This document shows positions 1 through 9,375 of a stretch of DNA of 64,000 bases, piece by piece (within the stretch, counting starts at the first letter, position 1; every line of letters begins with the position of its first letter). The translations under genes and the position numbers were made by a program. Source of the stretch: Zygnema cylindricum (lineage: Eukaryota > Streptophyta > Zygnematophyceae > Zygnematales > Zygnemataceae); NCBI GenBank assembly GCA_037447655.1, contig JBBHKE010000962.1, positions 62,001 to 126,000 on the forward strand, given 5' to 3'. Below the pieces are notes generated by a model, which made no database searches, was not told where the DNA came from, and saw only the letters and a list, made by a program, of their open reading frames with translations.

Positions 1-471
1 CTAAAACAATCCTCAGCTTCGGACTTGTTTTTCAAAAAATATACCCGGGAATACCGAGACCAATCATCAGTTATAGTCATCATAAATCTCTTCCCCCCCG
101 GTGAGGGCACTTTAGCCGGTCCCCAAATATCTGTGTGTACTAGATCTAGAATTTTTTCTCCCTTATAGGTGGCTGACTTAGGAAAGGGCAATCTGTGTGC
201 TTTACATTGAGCACATCCACTACAATCACTTATATCATCACTCTCACTGAACTGAATCCCTTCCACCACTCCCATCTTTTTCATCTCTCTTAACTTATCT
301 AGATTCACATGCCCAAGCCTCTTATGCCACATCATAATATCATGAACACCAGCATAATAAAGTTTCTTCTTTTCATTACTTAAGATCAGCCTAAACATCC
401 CATGGCTACCTTTCTCAGCAATGAAATAGACATCATCCTCAAAACTAGCAGTAAAGACTCCTTCCCTAGTG
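1..471 (-). pseudogene. Copia element A pre-integrase and integrase N-terminus (partial)
   Basis: Continues the gag-protease frame after the one-base shift. It shows the GAG-pre-integrase HHCC zinc-binding motif: MWHKRLGHVN near 330, and a later C-x2-C pair (DCSGCAQCK) near 225. The start of the integrase core follows, with LVHTDIWGP near 140 and a TITDDWSRY-like stretch near 70. The first catalytic Asp of the D,D-35-E triad is in the LVHTD segment. The window ends before the other two catalytic residues. No stops are seen in this part, so only the shift at its upstream edge breaks it. Confidence 0.8.
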
Positions 472-1881
472 CTAGTAAAAAAAACCCTTATCATCTAATA
501 CTGATGTAGAGATAAGATTTTTGTTCAGCTCCGGAATAAACAATACATCGGAGAATGTTAATATGGATGTCTTTCCTTCTACTAACACTTTTAGATCTAC
601 CGATCCTACAAGAGTAGTGGTGACTATCCTCCCATCCCCGTACTCAATCTCTACGGTGGGAATCTTTCTTATCTTAGTGAACAGGTGTCTATCCTTACAC
701 ATGTGCATGGAGGCACCTGAATCTACAATCCAGCCTGCTTCACCTTTCAATCCACCGTAAGCACATTTCTGCCTCCGTGGAATTTCGACCTCATTTTTCG
801 CCTCCAACTCCTCATCCAAAAGGAGCTCATCGTCCTCGTCCTCGGATTCAGCCTCAAGTACCTGTGTGACAAGGGCCTTTTTCTTTCCTCTCGGGGTACC
901 ACCGGTCTGCCCCTCTTTTAACCGAAGCTCGGTTAGCTTAGTGCACTCTGCCATATAGTGCCCCGGTTTCTTACAAAAATGACATAGTCCTTTGGGAGCC
1001 CTTGGTTCGAACTCATCGGCCGGTTTTTTCTGCTCCCTACCCCCATAGTTTCCGACCGGTTTTCGGGAATCCCTGTTCCTCCAATCAGTCGCTGTTGCCA
1101 AGGCTTGGCCACTCTTTCCTCCCCTTCGGATCTCAATTGTATTCTCTTGAACGAGAATCATTCCTACCACTGAGTTCCATATCCACCTTGAGTCAGGCAA
1201 GTCCTGCACACGGTAAACTATGTTCACGAACTCATCAGGTAACTTCATCAGTAAACAGTTAACCTTTTCTTTTTCACTCAAATCTTTTCCCGCACTCTGT
1301 AGCTCCATGAAGAGTGTAGCAAGCTCATTGCAAAAATCCAACATATTTCCCCCTTTGTATACATACTCCTTAACTTTCTGATCAGCCAACTGTTGTTGCT
1401 GAATCGTACCACTTCGGTACATCTCTATAAGAGCCATCCAAAGATCGGATGCCCTTTCTACCTGCAAATGAGGACATGCAAGTCCTTGAGTGAGATGGCG
1501 TAGGATGAAGTGCTTTGCCGCCATATTGTTGAAGTCCCAGGTTTCAGTATCATTCTCCTCGTTCCTCGGAATAGGTGACATGAATGCTAAACCAGTTGCT
1601 ATTGGTGTGGTCGCCTCCTTCTCCTTTCCTTTGTCCACCACCTCTCCTTCCTTTGTTTCCTCCGTTGAAGGTGAATCCTCTTTCCTGGTGAATCTGCTTC
1701 CTCCAAACCCTGGAGGAATTCCAAGACTTGATGGACGCCCCAATCGTCCACTCACTATCCCCCAAAACCTTTTTTCGCATAGAGCTCCTATCATCATACT
1801 TTCCCAGTATATGAAGCCAGTTCCATTAAAGATTGGTACCCTAGAGGGTGGGCCCATAACCTGTAACTCTGAGACCTCCAT
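472..1881 (-). CDS. Copia element A gag-protease polyprotein
   Basis: A 469-residue open frame. The first half is the copia gag (nucleocapsid precursor, UBN2-like). A CCHC zinc knuckle, C-x2-C-x4-H-x4-C (CHFCKKPGHYMAEC), lies at about 966-990. After an acidic linker comes an aspartic protease with WIVDSGASMHMC at about 710-735. The first ATG at 1881 lies 20 bp inside the LTR, and a second in-frame ATG lies inside the primer-binding site; both are open, so the real start is uncertain. The frame stops at a TAG just after a run of eight T (minus strand) near 478-485. Moving one base there continues the polyprotein into integrase, so the stop is either a recent frameshift or a sequencing slip. 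The product would form cytoplasmic virus-like particles. Confidence 0.85.
   Translation of the reverse strand: MEVSELQVMGPPSRVPIFNGTGFIYWESMMIGALCEKRFWGIVSGRLGRPSSLGIPPGFGGSRFTRKEDSPSTEETKEGEVVDKGKEKEATTPIATGLAFMSPIPRNEENDTETWDFNNMAAKHFILRHLTQGLACPHLQVERASDLWMALIEMYRSGTIQQQQLADQKVKEYVYKGGNMLDFCNELATLFMELQSAGKDLSEKEKVNCLLMKLPDEFVNIVYRVQDLPDSRWIWNSVVGMILVQENTIEIRRGGKSGQALATATDWRNRDSRKPVGNYGGREQKKPADEFEPRAPKGLCHFCKKPGHYMAECTKLTELRLKEGQTGGTPRGKKKALVTQVLEAESEDEDDELLLDEELEAKNEVEIPRRQKCAYGGLKGEAGWIVDSGASMHMCKDRHLFTKIRKIPTVEIEYGDGRIVTTTLVGSVDLKVLVEGKTSILTFSDVLFIPELNKNLISTSVLDDKGFFY
1847..1861 (-). promoter_or_regulatory. Primer-binding site of element A (half-tRNA-iMet type)
   Basis: Directly after the LTR end (...TTACA) the minus strand reads GGTTATGGGCCCACC. 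As I know the plant initiator tRNA-Met, this is the complement of its anticodon arm (GGUGGGCCCAUAACC), not of its CCA end. Element D has the same 15 bases in the same place. This implies priming by the 5' half of a cleaved tRNA, as in Drosophila copia. Confidence 0.75.
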
Positions 1882-2903
1882 AAGTCCTCAGAGTGGACAG
1901 CTTCCAAGAAGCCTCTAGGATAATCCTGACCCCTTTGTGTTTAAGCAAAAATAACTGCCACCCTGCCAGACAAAAACGCTGACCAACTTCACCCCTGTGA
2001 AGACAAGACTCCCCTGAGTCGATAGCAAAATGAATCTTTGAATTTGCTCCCCTGAGCAGTAAGTTATGGGGGGTCAAAGTTGACCTTTTGTACAGAAGCT
2101 CTCTGGGAGAGGGGGTCCTATCTTCTAATTTTTCTAAGTCCTATCTCTCTCACAGACTCTATCTACTGATGTACGGAACCAATCAGAATTGAGTTCCGTA
2201 CGTAAAAGTACAGCCGCCGGTGTACTTTATGTACGGACATTGTACGACATGGCCTAAATGTCGACACATGTCAAATCCGGATTCGGTGCCATAATCTCCG
2301 GAGATTCTACGATCCAACGGAATTTCGCCACGCGTCATCCGATGTGGCGATGGCCACAAACCGCCGAAATCTTCCTCCGCGATCTCGGCGCTAATCCCGG
2401 CCGTCCGATTAAATTCAGATTTAATCGTGGCCGTAATAAATACATGCGCGGTATTTATTTTACTTCCGAAACAAATGCGCGGTACTGATTCGTAATCCGT
2501 ACTGTTATTCGTACCGGATCTATGCATCCCGTAAATCGTAACAGTTAAATGAATTATCGTACGTATTTTAATTTATATAATTATCAAACTATATATCACG
2601 TAATACTACTGCTAGATCTAACGGCTAAGGCTACCGGCTATTTCCTGTCTGCCGGCCGGTAGGTACAAGGATCAAATCCTGCCGCCGGCACATTCCTTTT
2701 AAATAAATAAATAAACCCTAGTATAAAATTCCCGTAAACCTCAGGATAGCCAAGGTAGCCATGGCTCTAGCTTCCTCTCCAATTTCTCAGTGACTGCGAC
2801 AAGTTTGAGATTTGGAGAGAGAAGTTAGAGGTAGACTGCCTCGGCTTCTTTCTATATTTCTATTTAGACCTAGAAAATACTAATAAATCCATTAGTTTCT
2901 ACA
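1862..2903 (-). repeat. 5' LTR of copia element A (1042 bp)
   Basis: Starts TGTAGAAAC at 2903 and ends TTACA at 1862 (minus strand). It aligns throughout with the solo LTR at 18447-19498. Parts seen: TATTTTCTAGGTCT near the start; an antisense tRNA-like segment at 2617-2690 with a B-box-like GGATCAAATCC (2669-2679); the U3 palindrome of CGTAC and AAAGTAC arms near 2200-2240; a TATA-like TGTACAAAAGG near 2083-2093; and GATTCATTTTGCT (2024-2036) after it. The CACGTG box of the other LTRs is degraded to CACGCGTGG. Confidence 0.85.
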
Positions 2904-2912
2904 AGCGGTACA

Positions 2913-3831
2913 ATGGCTGAATATTCTAACAGGTTTCGCATCCTTGTAGATGCACATGCTTGTGCAGGTGGGGAGTTTCCTGAGTTTCAACAAGCAACGT
3001 TGCTCATGAGGTGTCTCCCTTGTAGTATGAAAAGAGCATCCGATATGCTCAAACAGAATGATACAGCTAGCCATCAATATTTGCTAGAAGAAAAAGCTAC
3101 ATCTAATATTCTCAATGTTGAGTAGGTAGAGGCTTTTTATTCAGACTTTGAGAGGAAAGGACAGTTTGATCAGCAAAGAAATCAATTTAATCACTTCAGA
3201 CAGTTTAATCTGGGTGGGATTAGACAATCCAACAATGCATGTTTTTATTGTAGTGAGAGGTCATGGATACAAATTTTGTCCCAAGATTAAAAAAGCTAAT
3301 GATACAGGTTTATACAGGCCGAGATGGCAACAAAGTGAGTTTTACAAAAACTTCACGGGGTCTACACCTCGTGGAAATGCACTGTTTTCAGCGTCTTCAT
3401 CACTCCAAGATGAGACTTTGACATTTTCTGAGGAGGATGAAACGCATCTATTCGCTATGGCGGCAGCGATGGAGGGCGCGAAGGACCCTGGATGGATAAT
3501 GGATACAGGAGCGTCAACCCATATGTGCTGGAACAAAGCCATCTTCAAAAATCTGAAAACAACGCTGGAGAAATTTTTTTTTTATGCTTGTGGAATGAGT
3601 GTTCAGACTCGTGCTATGGGTGATGTGTCTTTGCTAGTGGATGTGGAGGGAAAAGCAACTGACAGAACTCTTCACAATGTCTTATTTGTGCCTGACTTTA
3701 ACAAAAATCTGTTTTCTACATCTTTGGTAGAGAGTAAAGGCTTTCAGGTTAATTTGAAAAATGGTAGACAGGTTGTTAGCAAGAATGGCAAATTCGCAGT
3801 TACAGGTACAAGAGATAATAGCAAGATGTAA
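2913..3831 (+). pseudogene. Element B gag C-terminus and aspartic protease (frameshifted)
   Basis: The first frame (2913-3125) matches the late part of copia gag and ends at a TAG; the same frame resumes behind it. The zinc knuckle (CFYCSER...GHGYKFC) is split by a frameshift of about two bases near 3258. The frame from 3148 to 3831 then carries the rest of the knuckle and the protease motif GWIMDTGASTHMC near 3490-3530. The protease core reads openly to 3831. Catalytic Asp is present, but the upstream breaks make this a pseudogene. Confidence 0.8.
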
Positions 3832-3884
3832 CGAATGGATATGGCTAATACCAAGGAGAATGATCTTCTGTACTCCGGTATTTT

Positions 3885-4818
3885 GCATTCAAATGAGTTG
3901 TGGCATAAAAGATTAGGTCATGTAAACTATGATAGTTTGAGAAAGATGGTCCTCGCTCAAAAATAAGAAGGTTTATCAATCACAAATCAACGAATCAAAA
4001 CATGTGATGGCTGCGCTTTGGGCAAAATCCACTGACTACCATTTCCTAAAGAGACTGAGCATCGGTCCACAAAACTTTTACAACAAATTCATTCGTATGT
4101 TTTTGGTCCTGCGAAGGTTCCATCTGCTGGGGGAATGAAATATATGGTCACTTTCACAAATGATTTCTCTAGGTTTACAAAAGTTTACTTCATGAAGGAG
4201 AAGAGTGAAGTGTTTGGTCACTTCAAACAATATAAATCATATGTTGAAAAACTTCATGATTTACCTATTTTGCAGCTAAGATCAGACAATGGTGGTGAAT
4301 ATACATCGAAAGAATTTGAAACCTTTTTACTCAAGGAAGGTATAAGTCATCTACTGACTGTTCCAAATTCTGTGGAGCAAAATGGGGCGTCAGAGAGATT
4401 AAATAGAACTCTCACCGAGAGCTCTAGGTTGATGCTCGCGGATAAAAATTTGGATTTAAAATTCTGGGCTAAGGCTCTAAATTGTGCGGCTTATAATAAA
4501 AATAGAATAGGATCAAAATCAATAGAATTTACTCCTTACGAGATCTGGACAGGTAGCACACCAGATGTTAGTCATTTTAGAGCCTTTAGTAGTCAATGCC
4601 TTATCTTGGATACGTCTACAGACGGATGGAAAATGGTACCGAAGGGATTACCAGGTATTTTGTTAAGATATGATGATCACTCTCAAGGTTACAAAGTCTT
4701 TGTATTTGAGAAGCAGAAAATAGTTGTAGCAATGAATATCATGGTCAAAGATGAACTAGACTCGATAGATTTATTTCAAATGACAGAGCAACAAAAGCAG
4801 CAAAAAGTACAAGAGTAA
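3885..4818 (+). pseudogene. Element B pre-integrase and integrase core
   Basis: The pre-integrase HHCC domain (LWHKRLGHVNYDSL near 3900, then CDGCALGK near 4005) has two in-frame stops. The integrase core then reads openly from 4135 to 4818. It shows TFTNDFSRFTKVYF, the second catalytic Asp in LRSDNGGEY near 4290, and the catalytic Glu in NGASERLNRTL near 4385, at the spacing expected for D,D-35-E. The first catalytic Asp region is poorly kept (QIHSYVFGP in place of LVHTDVWGP). The integrase would insert the cDNA into the host genome; this copy could not be made whole. Confidence 0.85.
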
Positions 4819-5142
4819 GTCATTATAGATTGCATGCAAAAAAATTTCCCGCGCATGCAACATTCTCCGGTGGTGACTCCAGAGTCAGACTATCTCCGAA
4901 TTCCTCAACAAGTTAAGTTCTACCCGGACCAATAGCAGTCAATACACACGGATAGCAACCAGCGCAATCAGCGCAATGCGCGGCATCCAACGATCTCAGC
5001 CTCAAAATTTCCGGAGGGGAGAAGATCCACCAGCCGCCTGCAAGCAAGCTCTCACTTTGCCTACTCGGCAACCTCAAGGGAGCCCTTGACCATCCAAGAG
5101 GCCTTGTCATCACCAGAGCGGAATCACAGTATCGAGTCAGCA

Positions 5143-5705
5143 AACGACGAAATGAAGTCGATCATTGGGCTCAAAAATGGGAGCTTGTGGAACTTCCTCC
5201 GGACCGCAAAGCGATCGGCAACAAATGGGTATTCAAGGTGAAGTTAAATCTCGATAAAACCATTGAACGATAAAAGGCCAAACTTGAGGTGAAGGGTTAT
5301 AATCAAAAGGAAGGAATCGATTTTGAAGAAACATTCTCTCCGGTTGTAAGATTTCCGACACTTAGGATTTTCTTGTCCCTAGTTGCTATAGAGGATGTGG
5401 AAATTCATCAGATGGATGTAAAGACAACATTTTTGCATGGATAACTAGAGGAGACTATTTATATGCAGCAGCGTAAAAATATGCAGAACCAAGAAAAGAG
5501 CACTTAGTACGCAAGTTGCTAAAATCTCTGTATGGCCTAAAACAGGCCCCTAGGCAATGGAATCTGTAGCTTGATGAATTCTTGACTAGCTTAGGATTTC
5601 AAAGGATAAGTTCTACTCACTCTGTGTACGTTCTAAAAGGTGAAAATGGGATAGTGTACATAGCGGTGTATGTAGAAAATGTAGCGGTGATAGCAATTGG
5701 AATTG
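5143..5705 (+). pseudogene. Element B reverse transcriptase, N-terminal half
   Basis: Begins with WELVELPPDRKAIGNKWVFK, the usual copia RT start, followed by [20 protein letters not shown] and [29 protein letters not shown] lies near 5525, and GIVYIAVYVENVAV is in the place of the YVDD active site, where the second Asp has become Asn. Several stops interrupt it (for example IER-stop-KAK and LHG-stop-LEE). The frame is lost at the junction with element C near 5700. Confidence 0.8.
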
Positions 5706-6390
5706 GTATGATAGAGTGGGGATGATTTAAGTGAAAGATAGTACCATAGAACTTAGGAGAGGAAATCTGAGTGTTCAAGCATTAGCTGCAGGATGTAATT
5801 GGTGAAAGCGTGATGAGGAAAAGGGAAAGTATCCTTATCAAAACTTCAAAGGAAAAGGACAAAGAGGTTGGAGATTTGATCGACAGGGGAGAGGAGCTCC
5901 TCGAGGTGGATTATGTCACCCTGCAAGAAAACCAGGACATTATATGGCAGATTGTGTCAAGCTTGCAGATCTCTGACTGAAAGATGGACAAGGTTCCTCA
6001 AAAGATGGAGGAAAGAAAAAAGATTTTGTGACTCAAGTTCATGATAAGGAAGAAGATGACGTAACCGAACTGGAACAGGAGCTTGAGGAGCTTCTTGTTA
6101 AACCAAAAACCACTGAGAAGCATGCAGACATTATACGGAGACAAAAGTGTGCTTTCGGAGGTAAGAGGGATACACGTGATGATGGGTGGATCATAGACTC
6201 AAGGGCCTCAATGCATATATGCAAAGATAAGAGGTGGTTTACTAAATTAAGAAAAATTCCAACACTTGAGATAGAGTATGGAGATGGTAGAGTAAAAACC
6301 ACAAGTCTTGTTCGATCAGTTGATTTAAAAGTTCTAGTTGATGGAATGGCGTCAATTGTAACACTCTCAGATATTCTTTACATTCCATAG
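5706..6390 (+). pseudogene. Element C gag C-terminus and protease
   Basis: From near 5715 the frame aligns with the late gag of A (GMI...STIELRRGN...QALAAG). A knuckle-like LCHPARKPGHYMADC lies near 5910-5955, with the first C-x2-C pair damaged. An acidic linker and RRQKCAFGG follow. The protease site reads DGWIIDSRASMHIC near 6181-6220: the Gly after DS is Arg, which would inactivate it. The open part is 6028-6390; a stop ends the frame just before LSKNLVSTAILD. Confidence 0.8.
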
Positions 6391-7088
6391 CTTAGCAAGA
6401 ATCTAGTCTCTACAGCTATTCTAGATGAAAAAGAGTTCGAAACAAGAACTAAGAAAGGAATCTTCACAGCTAGCTTTGATAATGAGGATTATTTCATAGC
6501 TGAAAAGGGTAGTCAAGGAATATTTAGAATTGTACTTTGCAATAAAAAGGGTGTTCTCTACTCGCGTGGAAGTGATATGATGCTTTGGCACAAGAGGCAG
6601 GGGCATGTGAATCTAGATAGATTAAAGAAAATGAAGAAAAAAAGAATAGTGGGTCGAATTGAGTTTGGAGATGATGAGACCACGGATGATTGTAGTGGAT
6701 GTGCCCAATGGAAGATTCATACACTCCCATTTCCAAAGGCATCCTCATTTAGAAGAGAGAAAGTATTAGATCTAGTTCACACTGATGTTTGGGGAGCAGC
6801 TAGGTATGCTTCACATGGGGGGAAAAGATGGATGCTAACCATTACAGATGATAAGTCTAGATACACTAAGGTATATTTTCTTAGACATAAGTCAAAAGTA
6901 CTAAGATGTTTCAAAGAATACAAAGTATGGAGTGAAAAATTACATGAAACATCAATAAAATAGATAAGAAGTGATAATGGGAAAGAATACACCTCAAAGG
7001 AATTTGAAGAATTTCTTAAAGAAGAAGGAATCCATCATGAGAAAACTGTTCTTTATAATCCAGAACAAAATGGAGTAGTAGAAAGAGT
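6391..7088 (+). pseudogene. Element C pre-integrase and integrase N-terminal half
   Basis: After one stop the frame continues through FIAEKGSQGIFR, then the HHCC motif MLWHKRQGHVNLDRL (near 6577) with CSGCAQWKIH (near 6692). LVHTDVWGA near 6775 holds the first catalytic Asp, followed by TITDDKSRYTKVYFLR and, after a stop at 6961, IRSDNGKEYTSKEFEEFL with the second Asp. NPEQNGVVERV near 7055-7088 carries the catalytic Glu and is cut by the LTR of element D. The rest of the domain is at 11279. Confidence 0.85.
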
Positions 7089-8225
7089 TGTTAAAATATG
7101 TGTATTTTCTAGGTCTTAATTTATTCTACTTTGTCAAATAGGTTGTCTAAGTCATCTATACTTGTCGTAGTCAGTAGAAGACAGAAATAGTCATGGCTCC
7201 CTAGGTAGTCGAGGAGACAGGAAGGAGGAAGGAGGGGAGTTTGTCTGGGCAGCACCAAGAGATATACGGACAGACCAGGATTTGATCCTGGTCCGTCTGG
7301 TCTACAGCCGTACAGTTATAGCTTTCCGCCTTATCCGCTAGATATAATAAAGATCGATACACATATAGGGTCTGAATAGTATTTAAAGTTGTTCACACCG
7401 GTATCATCCATTTAACGGTGAAACCAAACTACATGTACATAGAAAGGAACCGCACGAAAATAATACGGAGCGCATGAAACAAATGTCAAAGAAATTTGTT
7501 CAATGGCTGAGATTACAAGCATGAAATATAATCAAACGGCTCACATTTCAGCCGGTTGTACGGAATGAAAATTTCGGCGGTTTTTGGACGCACTGACACC
7601 GGATGACACGTGGCAATATCTTAGAGGATTGCAAGATCTTTGCAACGCAAGATGACAAGGTTGAATGTCACAAATGTCACATTATGGTTGTGTCGTAAAA
7701 AGACCGTACAAAAAGTACTCCAGCACCTGTACTTTCTTGTACGGTATAGTCATAATATTGGTGCATACCTCAGTACTGGGGGGGCTTTGAGAGGGGTTTT
7801 AAGACTTAGAAGATTTTTGGTAGGTAGCCGCCTCTCCTAGAGAGCATCTAGTATAAAAGGCAAACTTTGGCCAGCCATAACTATCAATTTAGTAGACCAA
7901 TTTTAGTGATTCTTTTTGCTGCGGACTCACGCGATTTCACGCTACACAGCAGTGTAGTCGGTTGGAGTTTCTCCTTGCCAAGGTGTGTGTATTTATAAGG
8001 GAAAGTCAAAGTGGGTGAATGTGTCCAAAACTCATATTCTAACTTTGCATTCTGTGGTGGAACAGAGCACACAGAAATTTTTATTTCACACGGGTGAATC
8101 CATAATGAGGTTCTGATTGTCAAAGGGTAAATCATTTAGGTTTATATCAAGTTGGAGTCAGCACTATCTAGATTAGCATCTTTGGATCTACAATTTCTTT
8201 GGGCAATGGAGCACACAGAGTTTCA
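7089..8225 (+). repeat. 5' LTR of element D (1137 bp)
   Basis: Begins TGTTAAAATATG and ends GAGTTTCA. Parts in order: TATTTTCTAGGTCT near 7110; an antisense tRNA-like segment 7265-7343 with T-arm-like CCAGG-loop-CCTGG; CACGTG at 7607-7612; a hyphenated palindrome 7705-7748 (CCGTACAAAAAGTAC and GTACTTTCTTGTACGG around 10 bp); TATA box TATAAAAGG at 7852-7860; and GATTCTTTTTGCT at 7908-7920. The last 20 bp contain the gag ATG (8206). Confidence 0.88.
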
Positions 8226-9375
8226 GGTTATGGGCCCACCATCTTGGGTGCCTACGTTTCATGGAACAGACTTCACTTATAGGGAGTTCACGATTGAGGG
8301 ATTGCTTTCCGAAAAGCCCTTATAGGAATTGTTTCGGGAAAAGTGAGGTATCGGCCACCAGGCTTTGGTGGAGCTCACTACGGAGATTCATCTAGGGCTT
8401 CCCATAGAACCAACCGGATTTCAAATGCAACGAAAGGTGAAGGGAAATTCATTGCCATGGAAGGGGGAAAAGGGGAGAAAGGAAAAGTAACACCTATGTT
8501 GAGGGGAGCTAGGCTCTCAGCTACGGTCCCACTTGTAGGGGTTATAACTAAAACTGAAAAAACTAATAGTAGAATTTGGGAGTATAGGAACACTATAGCA
8601 AAACATCTCATACTTAGAAATGTGTGTAAGTCCATAGCTATCACTCTTTAAAATCTAACAAAGTCTTCAAAAATCTGGGAAACACTAAGACATATTTATA
8701 AGAGTGAGACTTTACACAGGCAATAGTTAGTAAAATAGGAAATAGGGGCCTATATTTATAAAGGCGGTAGCATGATAGAGTTTTGCAATGATATTGGTGC
8801 GTTATATGTTGAGTTTGCTAGTGCGGGATATGTAGAATCTGAGGAGAGAAAGATTAACACTCTAATCATGAAACTCCCAGATGAGTACGCAAACATCATT
8901 AACCGTATGCAGGAAATGGATGGCTCCTCATGGACTTAGAGCATTACCATGGGGATAATTCTTGTGAGGAAAAGCACTTTGGTGCTTCATAGGGGAAGAA
9001 ACACGGTGAATGCACTAACACCTGCTGGTGACTCGCGGAAGTGTGATGAGAGGAACGACGGTGACGAGCGGAAGCCTATTTAGAGGAATAAAGACAAAGG
9101 TAAACCTTATCGGAATTTTGGCGGAAAGAGAGGGAGAGGAAAAGAAATGGGAGCTTTGAAAAAGGGGGTTTGCTTCTTTTGTAGGGAGCCGAATCACTAT
9201 ATGGAAGAGTGTCCTACTTTGGAAGAAATTAGAAGTTGGAATGTTGATGAGGAGGAACAAGGGGAAAGGGAGAACGAAGATGAAGGTTTTTGGAGCTTCT
9301 CCACATCGGTAATATTGGGAAGAGAGAAAAACAAACATAAATTCCATGGGAGCCACAGTGTGCTTTTCGAGGTAT
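8206..9375 (+). pseudogene. Element D gag remnant
   Basis: The first ATG (8206) and the next 12 codons match element A (QVMGPPS, VP.F.GT). Many stops and shifts follow. Recognisable pieces are WEYRNTIAKHLILR near 8578 (A has WDFNNMAAKHFILR) and a zinc knuckle CFFCREPNHYMEEC at about 9174-9215, where the usual Gly before His is Asn. No protease motif is seen after it. The protein has clearly not been functional for a long time, although the two LTRs are still similar. Confidence 0.75.
8226..8240 (+). promoter_or_regulatory. Primer-binding site of element D
   Basis: GGTTATGGGCCCACC starts at the base after the LTR end. It is identical to the site of element A and complementary to the anticodon arm of plant initiator tRNA-Met. 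The LTR sequence around it has diverged between A and D, while these 15 bases have not. Confidence 0.75.

Larger units (their letters stand above)
1..2903 (-). mobile_element. Copia element A, 5' half (LTR, PBS, gag, protease, integrase start)
   Basis: A Ty1/copia LTR retrotransposon read on the minus strand and cut by the left edge of the window. In element order it has a 1042-bp 5' LTR (2903 to 1862), a primer-binding site (1861 to 1847), a long gag-protease reading frame (1881 to 472) and the pre-integrase and integrase start (471 to 1). Protease lies before integrase and reverse transcriptase is absent so far, which is the copia order. It is the best preserved element here: over 460 codons are open. 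Its LTR abuts the middle of the gag-like region of element B on the opposite strand, so A probably inserted into B. The 3' LTR and target duplication lie outside the window. Confidence 0.9.
2904..5705 (+). mobile_element. Copia element B, decayed remnant without LTRs
   Basis: Second copia element, on the plus strand, broken by stops and frameshifts. Order: late gag with zinc knuckle, protease, pre-integrase, integrase core, and the first half of reverse transcriptase. It begins abruptly against the LTR of element A and ends abruptly inside reverse transcriptase, just after the catalytic YVDD region, against element C. About one element in seven to ten codons differs in sequence from C and E, so B is a separate lineage and not a duplicate of C. 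No LTR or primer-binding site is visible. Confidence 0.85.

Noticed and set aside
7265-7343. Functional tRNA gene (also at the other five LTR positions)
   Set aside because: T-arm-like and A/B-box-like parts are present, but I cannot build a full acceptor stem; kept as a tRNA-like segment only.
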